NCBI RefSeq assembly: GCF_000143535.2
Contig: NC_037311.1
Span: forward strand, 1,922,001-1,986,000
Direction of reading: 5' to 3'
DNA length: 64,000 nucleotides
DNA from: Botrytis cinerea B05.10
Taxonomy: Eukaryota; Ascomycota; Leotiomycetes; Helotiales; Sclerotiniaceae
Below, one piece after another: positions 10,641 through 21,910 of this stretch (the stretch's first letter is position 1; every line of letters starts with the position of its first letter). Made by a program: the position numbers and the translations under genes. The notes beneath the pieces were generated by a model that saw nothing but the letters and a program-made list of their open reading frames with translations, made no database searches and was not told the DNA's origin.

Positions 10641-12483
10641 TCAAATCTCAGGAGCTGGCTCGGAAGTACAGATTTTCTTGGCGTTAGCTTCAGAAATTTC
10701 TTCTCCGGCCTTTTCTCTCAGTTGACGATTAATCTCCCAATCAGGTACACGAGGAACATGTGGTCGTGGCTGGATGAAAGCTATATTAAGAGGACTTGTT
10801 GAAGAACCTGGTCTCTGCGCAAAAGTCATTTGGCGAGGGCCGGATTCTACGGAATTTTCTCTCGCTACAATAGAAGTAGATGACACTGAGACAGGGTTCA
10901 TGAAGATAGGCGATTTAGAAACAGGTACCATGGGAGCAATTGGCATTCGAACAGGCGTATTGGGAGTAGACACATTAGGATCAAAAGTCACAAGACGAAA
11001 CCTAATTGGCGCAGGTGCAGGTGCACTAAGAGCAGGTGTGATACTAGGTACAACAGGTCTTGGAGCTGACCATTTTGACTCTTTAGGCAAATGATCATAC
11101 ATGATTGCAGCCTGCTCAGCCAAAAGATCAAGAGCTTGTCGTCTATCACCAGGTCCTTGACTCGGGTTAAAATGGGTTGAGGAACGGTGCAAATCAGGTG
11201 ATAATCTATCATAAACAATCTCTTCGCTGTAAACATTGCGCTTCTTGTATCGACTACGAGATGGCTCTGCTTTATGTTGAAGGATAGTCATTTGGCGAGG
11301 TTTAAGTGGCCGAGGATGGGTAAGAGGAGGACTTGGAGGAGTTGGTGCCAATTTTGATGATTCTTCAACCATAGAGCGATCGGTCTCATATGTAGAAGAA
11401 GCAAAAGACTCTTGCTCATCAAAAGATTCCCGAGCAGCTGCCCCATCCTCGTCCTGCCTCCCCAGTCGACGCTGCCCGCCGAGAGTCCCCGCTGGTGGAT
11501 TCCATTTCTCTGGGGAAGGCCACTGCTTCTCAACATGTCCATTACTGCAATAGCATCGGAAGCGAGAAAGTAGCTCATCTCTTGTCGTAAGACCCAGTCA
11601 TGCCGTTTGGGTATCTTACGATTCTCACGGAGAGGTACCGAGACGCAGACAGCTTCCCGAGGAGTCTTGTGGCTGCTCTTGCAATGATATCGCCGGGGAG
11701 CACCAGGTATTCCTTTATCCTGTTCAATTTTCTCGATTGAGGAGTTATAATCATCGGCGATCTGCGTCCAGTCGATATCTTTTTTGGCATTAAGATAGTC
11801 CCGAACTAATTCGGTGATAATCTTTTGTTCTTGTACAGTCCAAAATTCCTTATGATCATATGCTTTGCCAATGCTTCGTCGAATAACTTGATTGCGCCAA
11901 TTGTTAAGTGCATTCAAAGATTTGGTATCCTTCCAATCCACTGGAACACCTTTTGAACCCTCCCCGTATCGAAATTCGACATCGCTTTGAATTGGTTTAT
12001 TGGTATATTCGTCAGTTTCTTGGGTCTTGAACCTAAGTACAAGTTTTGAGGGATCTGGCTCGCCAAGAATCGCAGGGCTTCGGTCAATGGTTCCGTCATC
12101 GATACAGATAGTGCCTCTTTTACGCTTTGGGGCGTGTCTTTTGTTCAGCTAATGTTTCTTAGTGGGTGATAAGGAAAGAGAAGGGGAGAATATGAACTTA
12201 CTCGGCTTTTCTTCTCTACCTCAGTCTCATTGGCTAGATCGGCAGCGGGGGCTCTTTTCCATTGCAAATAGCCTGGTGCATGACCAGGGCTAAATTTCGT
12301 TTCTGAACCAATCTCTCCAGGCGTTGTGCTGATTTTGAGAGGCTGTTCAATTTCTCCAGAGGTCCAGGGGGAAAGTCTGGGCCTCTTGGGAGCGCTTACT
12401 CGCGGTGAGTTAGGTTCTCCTTGGAGATGCTCTGGAAGATTTTCAGATTTCTGAGGTCTCGGGGTGTTATTGTGGGGAGACAT
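10641..12483 (-). CDS. Myb/SANT-like family protein E
   Basis: Three exons: 12483-12202, 12148-11546 and 11471-10641, for 571 residues. Intron 1, 12149-12201 (53 nt), has donor gtaagt and acceptor ttag and is well supported. Intron 2, 11472-11545 (74 nt, donor gtaatg, acceptor gcag), is inferred from an obligatory frame change, so its exact borders are less sure. The open frame starts with GTG, so I chose ATG 12483. Residues 1-94 are Pro/Ser/basic with a K-R-P-R element. The family module spans about 164-280: V-D-W-K-D at 164-168, L-N-N-W-R at 175-179, W197, then D-W at 220-221 and Y-N at 228-229, followed by a basic tail matching that of the 16.5 kb gene. The C-terminal 270 residues are Pro/Ser/Thr-rich and disordered. 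A nuclear DNA-binding or chromatin role is inferred from the fold resemblance and basic clusters. Confidence 0.75.
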
Positions 12484-15400
12484 CACGAAGATTCCTAATG
12501 GCGCGCATTTGTTAGAATCCCTCTTCCTGTAGTATTCTCATAGCTGTCTACCAACATATTTGGGGAAATGAAGTGAAAAAAATTCATATCCCTACGCAGA
12601 TGATTCCTTTGACTGGAAGTAGATAATGGGATAAAAGAACCATATTACAAACTTCTCCCTTAGATCTCCTCCCAGTTCATAAAAGAAAAAATATAAGAGT
12701 AGATTGAAAGACTCACTGGTATAAAAGAGGAAACACTTTTCCAAAGGATCAGATGTCTATCGCCCTGTAAATAATGAATTATTCTTGATGAAATTTCTCC
12801 AAAGATAAAACTGTCAGATTCTGTCAGATAAGTTTTTTGACAACAAAAAAGAAGTTGGTATGAATTTATGGAGCCAAATTGATGACCAACAGTAAGTGAT
12901 AAAGAGAGAGAACTTTGTGATGGAAAGGGCAATAGGTCTTGAGAGGTAAAAAGGTAAAAGGCTGAGAGGCTGAAGTTATTATGGACTAATTAATGGTGAA
13001 TTCTCACGTTTTGCAATATATATGTGTTATTCTCTGGTGCTACTGCTGGGGTGAAAGTGTGCACAGGGAGAAGGGTAATGTCAACTTACTTATTATTCCA
13101 GACCGCTCTCGACCGAGTCTTGATACTGATCTTTTCCTCCAGCAATTACTTGTGATTGATATAAAGAGGACTCGGAATTTTAATAAATGTTCAGAAAAAT
13201 TTTGGTTGGTTTATGAAAGCTGTTGTTATTGTTGATATTGTTGTTGAGGCAACAAAAGTATATCCTGGTGAGTCCGAGCTAGTTGTTTTTCATCTGTTTT
13301 TTTAATAAAAAAATGGGCATACTTGAGCAAAATGGATTTCTCAAATTATATTCAAAATAGTGATGAGTCTATTTGATGATTTATTATGCAGTTAGACATG
13401 TTTGAGATGATAGTGATTAAGTTGAATGGAAGTAGACTTGTACTTAGACAAGGCTTTATTAAGGAATTTGATTTTTAATTGATGTTCAATACAAGTCCTT
13501 GGGGACATCTTTTGGATAAAGACACAGGTAATAAAGTACCTACTTAAGTAATTTGTGATATAATTCAAGGTTCAAATGTTGATAAGGAAGTATTTGCATG
13601 GAAATCTTTTCCCGTGTTGAGCAAAACGTATTGAGAGCTCTCAACATACTAGCATATTAATAAACTTTATATCGACAGCTGTTGGTTCATTGCACACATT
13701 CTCTATGGATAAGAATTGAAACCTCGAGAATCAGTTTTCGGTCACCATATAAAATTCTAGTAAATCTTCTATCCTTCACCAAAAGTTCACAAGACTACAG
13801 CTGAACTCACCACTCTTCAATGTGATCTTACATAGACATAGTTAGTCTAACTTCACTCTTTATTGCTGGACCTATCACCCATTCAGTATATTGCAAGGAA
13901 TTCAGAATTATGAGGAAGCCATTTGTAAGATGTCTCTTTATGTGGAAAAACAGTAGGGGATCTGTGATGTACCACTGCTACAAACACTATTCACTTTGTT
14001 CATTATCAACCACAGTTGATGAATGAAAGAAATCAAGAATATGGTAATTTTAAATTCTTGCTCTTTCTTCAAGTCCATATGAACGTTAATAAATGTGGTA
14101 CAAAGAATTTTAGAACACCGTTGTTCGTTTCTCCGTGGTTTTACAATAGAAGTGCTACTTATTAGAGGCTAGTTGTAGAATGAACCCTAATAATAGAAAT
14201 AAACTATTAGCAAATACGTCTAGTCTAATCATACTCAGAATGAATTATTACTTTGAATAATTTTTTCGAGTTAACTCAATCGTAAAATTTGAACTCTAGC
14301 AGGGTTGGAGAGGCTGAGAAGACATATCTTCTGGCTCTGGGATCCTGTGATCTAGTTGTATTGTTCATATTACATTATTTTCATTCTGCCAAAATAAGAA
14401 AAGTCCTTCCAGCCACCTAGCTGACTAGAAGCAGTAGAACCACAAGAGACTTGAGAGATAGTGTTTGCACAAATACTTGCCATCATCATTAGACAAACCA
14501 AAACGAATAACTTATAACGAATAACTTATGACGAATAAAGAACTTTGATTGTTTTATTAATTTTATACCATACATTGACACAAATAGAATCAAGGATGAG
14601 ATATACAAGTGAATCATGACTCTGATAGGGTAATTAGATGCCGATTATATTCCCAGTCTAGTTTGCACCATTATTGACGCATGCATATGTGCTGTTATTT
14701 TTTGTTACCCAAACTCGTGGTATGTTTGTATGCACAATATTGTTGAGTCACTATATGCTATTTGTCAAGATAATGTAATATGTTACTCATAATTGTAGGA
14801 TGAACATTATTATTTAATGTCAAGTCTAGTCCATATCTGCAGCTAATTCAATTCTTCTCGCCCCTTATCTCATTTCAGACTTCCCGGGGTGTTATCTTTC
14901 AGTGATGTTGTGAACTGTATCAACTCTACCATGATCAAGCAGTGCCGTCTCTCCTCTCACTAGCTATTATCTAGGCCTTCTTGCTATCTTTTGCACACTG
15001 TTCTCAGGCAAAGACAGGCAATTTAGGTTCTTAGATTCCATTCATGCGAGAAAATTCCGAAGCTAACATGGGAGATTTATCTCCTTCATACCAAGCCTGA
15101 TAAACGTTGTTCTTCCTCCTTTACAACTCTACAGCCTTCTCTATCCAAGTAATATATGCCAACTATTGTTCTTTGTATGATCCCTCGACTTGTCTTGCAT
15201 TCATCGGAGTAGTTCGAATTCTCGCTTTAAATTTTAAGGGGATCCGAACAGTCGAGTTAACTTTGAGACAAAGAAGGGGTATCCGAGGCTAGCTACTTAT
15301 TCTGAGATTCGAAGGTCAGCATGCTTTATGCCATATGAAAGATATGCGGTGTGGTAAAGAAAGGGGAGTTAGTAGGAAATATTTCTAGATGGCGCGTCTC

Positions 15401-16469
15401 AACGACAAGAACGACTAATCTGACTGCTAATCCGATCAACGAACATCTTTGTTGTTTCAGTATGGACTGACGGCTGGAACTAAAGAGATGGGGAATCTGA
15501 AAAAGGCATCAGATTATAAGTCCTAGGCCTGCAGATGTATTCTATCTTGAAGAGAATAAGGAAGGGGTATTGGCCGACTAGTTCCTGTCAGAATGGAATC
15601 ATTGTGCTCCACCGCATCCTTTCAAGATCTCAAAGAACAGGAACAGTTTCGTGGATGTCCAACAGTGCGAGATTTCCCGAGGATGTTAGAACTTAGTCAT
15701 GTTAACTCCGGTTGTTAAGTCAAGGTATTTGACACGTGAAAGAAGTTACATGTGTATCAAAACATTTTAATGAATATTCAAGATTGTTTATTCCAGAATC
15801 CGCTATTGAAAGCAACTAATTAATACTTTTATCTAACGGAGATCACGATGCCATTACTTTATTGCAAAAGGCCCTATTAGGCTTGAGGCTGCGATAGAAT
15901 GGCCACTTCTTAGTGGCCGGTTGATTATTAAAGTGTGGGTATATATACAGCTGCCATCAATACACCTCCATCAACAACGTGGGGGGTAGGTATCCGGCAC
16001 CCGGGTTTCATCGTGAGGGTTTCCATTATATATATATACTGTAATGCTATAGGCTCGATTTTCGATGCTACGGAACCTCCATAGAACTAATGTTATTCTT
16101 CACGTGCTACGAAACAAAATCAATCAAGGCGGTACCCAGTTAGAGATATCAATCTTCAAACCCATATACATACAAGCGAGGCTTAGCACTATTTGCCGTA
16201 CTCGAAACCTCAAGTTAGTTTTTAAGAACTTGATCTTTTTACCAGAACTTTCCCTTCTTTTTTTTCATTACAGATAAGTTCTTAATACTTACATCAGTCG
16301 TTCCTGAGAAACATCGAGCCTCCATCACCAGAAAATAAATACATTCTCTTCTTTTTAGGTCAACTTCTCTTGAGCAGAACTCTTAGATTTTTCTGTCACA
16401 TATACAGAAATTTCATTTAATTTATAATTCACATTCATCATAACAAAAAGTAATACACAAGCAACCACA
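12484..16469. other. 4-kb gene-free AT-rich stretch
   Basis: No gene recognised on either strand. The DNA is noticeably AT-rich, with homopolymer runs and TA alternations (for example near 16027-16040). It contains a short tandem repeat at 14502-14540, listed separately. Longer open stretches start with non-ATG codons and show no motif. The last few hundred bases should hold the promoter and 5' leader of the gene at 16470. An ancient, mutated repeat is possible but I cannot recognise one. Confidence 0.45.
14502..14540. repeat. 14-bp tandem repeat, about 2.7 copies
   Basis: The unit aacgaataacttat occurs at 14502-14515 and 14516-14529 without mismatch, followed by a diverged partial copy starting gacgaataa. 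It lies in the gene-free AT-rich stretch. Confidence 0.85.
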
Positions 16470-19400
16470 ATGCCTTCTCCTCAAGCCTCAAGGCTCAATG
16501 GTGACAATGATAAGTCTTCGAATAGAAAGCGCGCTAGCACTGGAAACAGGGATGCTAGCAGGGTAAACAAGCCCTCGGCACGAGATACAAGAGTATCGGG
16601 TCAAATGGTATTGTTTCCCCAAAACTTAATCAAAGTAAAATTACTATACGCCGAGGCTGAAAATCGTCACTTCCAGATACCTGGACCAAGAAACTCGACC
16701 TCGAACACGACTCCTGCAACACTTGGCACTCCATCTAGACTTTCCGAAGATATTCTATCTGAGATATCACAAGACGCGAGCGTGATAAGTGAGTCTTCCA
16801 CGAGAGTCCCAAATCCACGTGTTGTCACGCAACAGCCCATCCTACCACCCTTCCACTCAAACGAAGAGGATTACGATGAATCTCAGCTGAACAGAGTCAC
16901 CGAAGATTCACCAGTAGGCCAACAAATTCGCCGGAGAAACTGGGACCTCAACGGCGCACATAACCTGACACCCAGAGAGCAACGAGAATACGAAACTTCT
17001 AAAGCCAACCGTTCCAGAACACTGAGGCAGGAAGAAATAAGTAAGCATCGAAGAGCTGCCCGTCCAGAATTAGAGCCAGTACACAATAACCCTAACACCC
17101 TTCAAGCTAGGGAACGAAGGAGTTCGCACGTCTCTAGGCATCCGAGACCAAAGGTTACTGCTCCGCAACCATTGTCTGCTGCCGTTATGGCTTCTTTGGC
17201 TGCCGAGAAGGCCAAATTCGAGGAAGAAGAATTGGCGGCCAAGCGCCAGTACATAAATGAACACAATGGCGGAGGTTGGGATGCTGAAGACTACGAGGAA
17301 GTAGGTCTTCGTGGTGGACGTTCAGAAAAGGGTGCTGTAACCCCCACCAGCAGCTCAGTCTTGTCATCTCAGTCTAGAACCGATTCCGAATATACCGCAT
17401 CTGGTAGTTATCCCATCGAAGCCGCCGTGCCGACTATGGCCCCTACTTCCAGGTCTGCTGAGGTTGCACATTCCCGTTTGGCTTCACAATCTCCATCAGA
17501 ATATGGTGATACACCTTCCGACTTCGATGACTTAGATATGAGTGATGCTGACAAGTCGGTCATATCACCCAGTCCTCGCTCAATCCTGACAGCGGGAAAC
17601 TTAAGAGGTAATAAAGGAAAGGTGAGTCTATCATCTACTAGTATATTACTCATGGAGACCTTGCATGCTAACTGTTCTTTCTTACAGGCTGTAGCTGTGG
17701 ATGAAGACAAAGACGAAGAGTCTTGTGAAGAGTCTTCTGAAGAGGCAACTGAGGATCCTACTGAAGATCCTACTAGCGATGAAGATATCGCAGATCATTG
17801 TCGGGTTTCAACCCACACCAATGGTCAATCTACTTTTGCTTCAAGCAGTAATGGGCCCATCGAAAAAGAAGCCAGGAAGATGCCTCCCGGTCATATTGCC
17901 ATCGGCGAAGAAACTCACAGCCGAGACCAAATTCTGGTTGGACCTCCACAGCCAGAAGCTTTAACCATCACGATTCGAACCGAAAAACGCGATGAACACG
18001 ATGTATTAATTGCTCGAGCTATAATTACCCATAAATACACAAAAAGAATCAATTGGGCCGACGCAAAAGACGTGAAGTGTCTCAACAAGTGGCGTAGCCA
18101 GATCTTAGTTCGAGCTTTCAAGGCAAAGCATGAAAGAAGATGGAAGTACACGCTCAGTGAGATGAACGTGTTGTGCCACTTCCTGGAAATCCAGCTTGCT
18201 GCACCTGGAGTTGGTGGCTTAATGGCCAATGTTGATTGGGCATGGATCACAACCGAGTACAACAACCACTTTCGAGGAAAAATACAAAGCGCTGGCGGAT
18301 TATATGCCAGTGCTTCTTACACGGGCGATGATGGCAGAAAGACATCTGCTGCTGGTCAACCGATGAAGAATGATCGCGATGCCCCATTTCGATCTGAGAT
18401 AGCTTTGAAGAATCAGATCTATCATTTCAGAGACAAACGAGCAGTTGACCTTGTCAGACGCTCCAGAGATGCAAAGTCGCGGGATGGGCCTCAGGAACCC
18501 GCTGGTGATAAACCAAAGGAAGATGCTGAGAGTGTTCCCTCAACCTTGCCCAGTGAGGGATCTTCCCCTATTTCTAAGGGGTCACTCAAAAAGCTAACCT
18601 TTACGCTTGGGAATGGCAACAAGATAACTCTCGAGAACAAGAAGAGAGCCAACACTGAATACCATACAGGTGAAGAAATGGGCCCACCAAACAAGAAGAC
18701 AAAGATGAATTGGCCTTCTCATCTCCGTGGGGGTGGCAGTAACACCCGGGAAGGCTCAGAGTCGAACTTCGACTACAGCGACGATGCTGCACCACTGGCT
18801 CACTATCAGGGAAGTGGGTTGCGTCCCTATTGTCCCTTACGACAAGGATCTCCCGCTCAAACTGCAGAAGCCTTTTCTAATGCTCCACGTGCTTTGGGCC
18901 AAGGTAGAAGAGCAGGTGGTTTCAATGACCGGTTCATGACTGCTCGGTCTATCTCTCTAGTTAGGAACCGGCAGAGATCGAGGGAAATTGAGGAGCACTA
19001 TGATGATGAAAGTGACGATGAAATAACCTTATCATCACAAAAGACCACCGTGAGCAGGCATATTCCTGATGATGCCCAAATTCAACAGACAAGTCCACAG
19101 ATTCGTCCAACTGTTCCCGCCGCTCGTCCTCCACCCGTAGATGTATCTCTTCCTCGTCATCGTCCCAGTTCTCGACGTCCGTTTAGCAGCTTTGCACCAC
19201 AGCGTCGTCTCTTGCCAGCGCAACATGGCTTGCCACTGCCATTTTTAAGCTCAGATAGCAAGAAGAGATCAAGAGATGAGAACCCTAGTGATATGGATAA
19301 CAATAACGAACAAGTTCCATCAAAGAGACCAAAGTTGCAAGGTCAAGATCCTGACGACCATCAAGACGAAGATAGAGATCAGCATCAAGATCAGCATCAA

Positions 19401-19643
19401 GATCAACATCAAGATCAATATCAACATCGATATCAGAATCAATATCAATATACTCGAGTTGCAGGAGGTCCGAATGCAATTTTCCTTGCTCCATTCCCAC
19501 ACAATTCGAGTGTGGCCAATCGGGAAGCTGCTCTTCGACTACGATTAAAAGTTCCAGTAAGAGGCCCGCAAATAGTCACAAGGACACTCGGGCAAACCGG
19601 ACCCCGTCTCCCAACTCTGGATGATTACTTCGCCGAGGATTGA
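16470..19643 (+). CDS. large Myb/SANT-like family protein F
   Basis: The frame is open from ATG 16470 to 19643. A near-perfect intron lies inside it at 17622-17687: donor gtgagt, branch gctaac, acceptor ttacag. It is 66 nt and free of in-frame stops. Splicing gives 1035 residues, retention 1057. A second stop-free candidate intron (16608-16676, 69 nt) is weaker. The N-terminal half is disordered, Ser/Arg-rich, with basic R-x-R-R patches and an acidic E/D-S run near residue 400. The family module spans about residues 505-630: N-W-A-D-A-K-D, L-N-K-W-R, then W, then V-D-W-x-W-I and E-Y-N-N-H-F, followed by a basic segment with A-P-F-R. The C-terminal third has K-K-T-K and K-R-P-K NLS-like clusters and a His/Gln/Asp repeat. 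It is the largest member of the local family. A nuclear role is inferred, and the molecular function is unknown. Confidence 0.8.
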   Translation: MPSPQASRLNGDNDKSSNRKRASTGNRDASRVNKPSARDTRVSGQMVLFPQNLIKVKLLYAEAENRHFQIPGPRNSTSNTTPATLGTPSRLSEDILSEISQDASVISESSTRVPNPRVVTQQPILPPFHSNEEDYDESQLNRVTEDSPVGQQIRRRNWDLNGAHNLTPREQREYETSKANRSRTLRQEEISKHRRAARPELEPVHNNPNTLQARERRSSHVSRHPRPKVTAPQPLSAAVMASLAAEKAKFEEEELAAKRQYINEHNGGGWDAEDYEEVGLRGGRSEKGAVTPTSSSVLSSQSRTDSEYTASGSYPIEAAVPTMAPTSRSAEVAHSRLASQSPSEYGDTPSDFDDLDMSDADKSVISPSPRSILTAGNLRGNKGKVSLSSTSILLMETLHANCSFLQAVAVDEDKDEESCEESSEEATEDPTEDPTSDEDIADHCRVSTHTNGQSTFASSSNGPIEKEARKMPPGHIAIGEETHSRDQILVGPPQPEALTITIRTEKRDEHDVLIARAIITHKYTKRINWADAKDVKCLNKWRSQILVRAFKAKHERRWKYTLSEMNVLCHFLEIQLAAPGVGGLMANVDWAWITTEYNNHFRGKIQSAGGLYASASYTGDDGRKTSAAGQPMKNDRDAPFRSEIALKNQIYHFRDKRAVDLVRRSRDAKSRDGPQEPAGDKPKEDAESVPSTLPSEGSSPISKGSLKKLTFTLGNGNKITLENKKRANTEYHTGEEMGPPNKKTKMNWPSHLRGGGSNTREGSESNFDYSDDAAPLAHYQGSGLRPYCPLRQGSPAQTAEAFSNAPRALGQGRRAGGFNDRFMTARSISLVRNRQRSREIEEHYDDESDDEITLSSQKTTVSRHIPDDAQIQQTSPQIRPTVPAARPPPVDVSLPRHRPSSRRPFSSFAPQRRLLPAQHGLPLPFLSSDSKKRSRDENPSDMDNNNEQVPSKRPKLQGQDPDDHQDEDRDQHQDQHQDQHQDQYQHRYQNQYQYTRVAGGPNAIFLAPFPHNSSVANREAALRLRLKVPVRGPQIVTRTLGQTGPRLPTLDDYFAED
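17622..17687 (+). other. stop-free 66-nt intron in gene F
   Basis: The donor gtgagt follows aaag, the branch-like gctaac sits 11 nt before the acceptor, and the acceptor is ttacag. The length is a multiple of three with no in-frame stop, so retention would insert 22 residues. Confidence 0.75.
19379..19450 (+). repeat. CAxCAAGAT coding repeat (His/Gln/Asp)
   Basis: An imperfect 12-bp unit, cagcatcaagat, repeats four to five times and then decays into 6-bp units of the form caatat. On the coding strand it gives alternating Q-H-Q-D. It sits in the disordered C-terminal part of the 16.5-19.6 kb gene. Confidence 0.8.
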
Positions 19644-21910
19644 TTGTTTCTTGTGGGGGGAAGGAGAACATTCGACATCCCAATTTCGTTGAGCATGTCT
19701 GTTAGACTGCTTCCTGGGGTGTTGTTTGTTAAGAGGGAGTTCTGGTTTCCATAATCTTGGTTTTGGTTCTGGTTATGGGTTGGATTTTGGGCTGATGTTT
19801 TGAACTTTGGGTGTCAATATCGAATTTGGTAATAATCTGGGAAAATCTGGTGTTCAATATGGCGTCGGTTGTTTGCGATTTTACGGACATATATCCAATG
19901 TGGCGGCTCACCACATTGAATTCTTTTCCATCTCGAGTCAAATTGTAGATTGTCCTTGGGAAGTTGGCTAGGTTGTCTAAATACTGGGCTTCCTTCACCT
20001 CTCTGCGGCCGTCGGTTGAGACCGTTGGTACTTCGGGAGAGTGGGTGTGATGATTTTGTAAAACACTTTGGGATATGGAGTGTTGTGTACACATGGAGGA
20101 TTTCGAATTGTGATAGCGATTTGGATTCAGGCAGCGTTGGCATTGGTTCTCTAAAAAAAAAAATTGTCAGAAAATTTGTCAGGGAAATTCATCATATGCT
20201 CACCAACGTTGAAAGATGTTACGAGCTGCTTTTTTAGTTTTCGAGTTGTGAATCCTCTCTTTAGTAATGATAGAAATTAATGTTTGAGAAAACTTATAGC
20301 ACGATTAAATAAGCTTTTGAAATGTAGAAGTGTTACTTTCATTAGTGATGATCCCCATATGTCAAAATAAAAAACTGTTTCGAAATATTCTTGATAACCA
20401 TATTGACCTTGTGAAGCAATACTTTTCAAGCTCACAGTCAGCAGGGCGACTGGAGGAATTCTAAAGCTAGAACCACCGCCGCTTCTTACAATTTGTCTGA
20501 ATCGAGCGTATTCTTATAAAAAGCTACAAGGCTAGCCTCACTGTCTTTTCATAGGTCTCCGATCCATATGCACCACTCACTAGAGAGGTAAATGGCTTGA
20601 TGTAGTTGCTGTCTCATCCACTGTTTTTCCATCAAGGCTCTATAGTTTCTAGATAAATGAATCTACATTTGGGCCCTTTAAAAATGCTTCCGAACATTTC
20701 TCAGCATATTCTGATACGATCTTGATAGTGGAAGAGGCGTCCCCTCACTAGAGAACTCGCTGAGGGGACTACTCGAGTGATGCCCCTCTCCGCCATTGCG
20801 TGTGTATCGTTCCATGTAAATTAGCTAGCAGCGCACAGCGAAAGTTTCTTAACTGAAGAAGAGGATGCAGTTGCATAACGTAGTCAAGGCTATTTGAAGA
20901 TCAAACTTTCCTTTAGTGCAAGTCGTAGTTAATGCTAATACTGATGGCAACACTGTTGATCCATGCATTCGGGCTTCATCGCGTGCTGTATGGATGAGCC
21001 TGGCCAGTCCGGATGGGTATACTTACACCATTGTTCCTGAATTTCTTGGAATACTTGACCGATTGTGGTGACTAGCTGGTCAAGCAGTCACGTACTCACA
21101 ACACTCACAAGATTATCTCTTCTGGTATCATCAACTTCAAGATTGATGGGAGGCGGCTTAAATTTTATTCCACAAACAGAATACAAGAAGACAACACAAG
21201 ATCTGATTAATTGCACACAAAATTTGAGAGCTGCACATTGTAGCCATGCAACGAATGAGCAAATGAAAATTCTATGATATCAAGATGAGATTATATCCCC
21301 TTTTGTAACGAAGACTTCTTCCCAGCGTATCGAAAAGCTCAGGGGCTATTCCTCGCCTCGATCATCGATGAAAGGCTGCCTTCCTCTTTGAACCATTTGC
21401 TTCAATCGGATAATACAATTGATTGTTTTCAGTAGCTGTTCCTTTGTGAGTCCTGTCAGTTAAAAGGCGAACAAAGGAAGCTTGGCAGGTTGCAGTCATG
21501 AATCCGAACCCTCGGACTATGGTCAATTCCGCCTCCGCAACTAGTGGTTCATCTGAACTTACGCCATCTCCACAATCCATCAACTAGCTGACGATATCCA
21601 ACTGTGTCATCGATACCATTGACGGTCTGTCTGCTTAACATTGTCTCAACAGAATCATTTGTTCAATTCCATTCAAAGCAGCTTCATTCTTCGAACTGCT
21701 GCTTTCGACCCGACAAGGTTAGCACGGACCAATTAAACGATAAGAACCTTTAGCATCATCTCGAATCAAACAACACACGACCGAGAAATCCGGTGGTAAG
21801 AGTAATACAAACTTCACGAGGACCTCAGAAAAGAATGGAAAGACGACTTGTATGACCTGAAAGCTCCACTTCAGTGTGATACTGAGTGTCTCATAGTAGA
21901 CTGCAACAAA
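19644..21910. other. gene-free spacer between two plus-strand genes
   Basis: No gene recognised. Open stretches on either strand are short and lack motifs. The proximal part is G/T-rich and probably the 3' UTR of the upstream gene. The last few hundred bases should carry the promoter of the gene at 21911. This spacer also marks the change from the left cluster to more ordinary gene content. Confidence 0.5.

Noticed and set aside
11288..11941. Separate gene starting at 11941
   Set aside because: Its first codon is GTG, and the frame continues upstream without stop to a splice acceptor. It is an inner exon of the 10.6-12.5 kb gene.
12145..12486. Start of gene E at 12486
   Set aside because: The codon there is GTG. 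The next in-frame ATG at 12483 is used instead. The open stretch also runs past a clear splice donor, so its end is not the gene end.
19285..19500. Antisense D-x-D repeat protein
   Set aside because: It is the mirror of the coding repeat in gene F.
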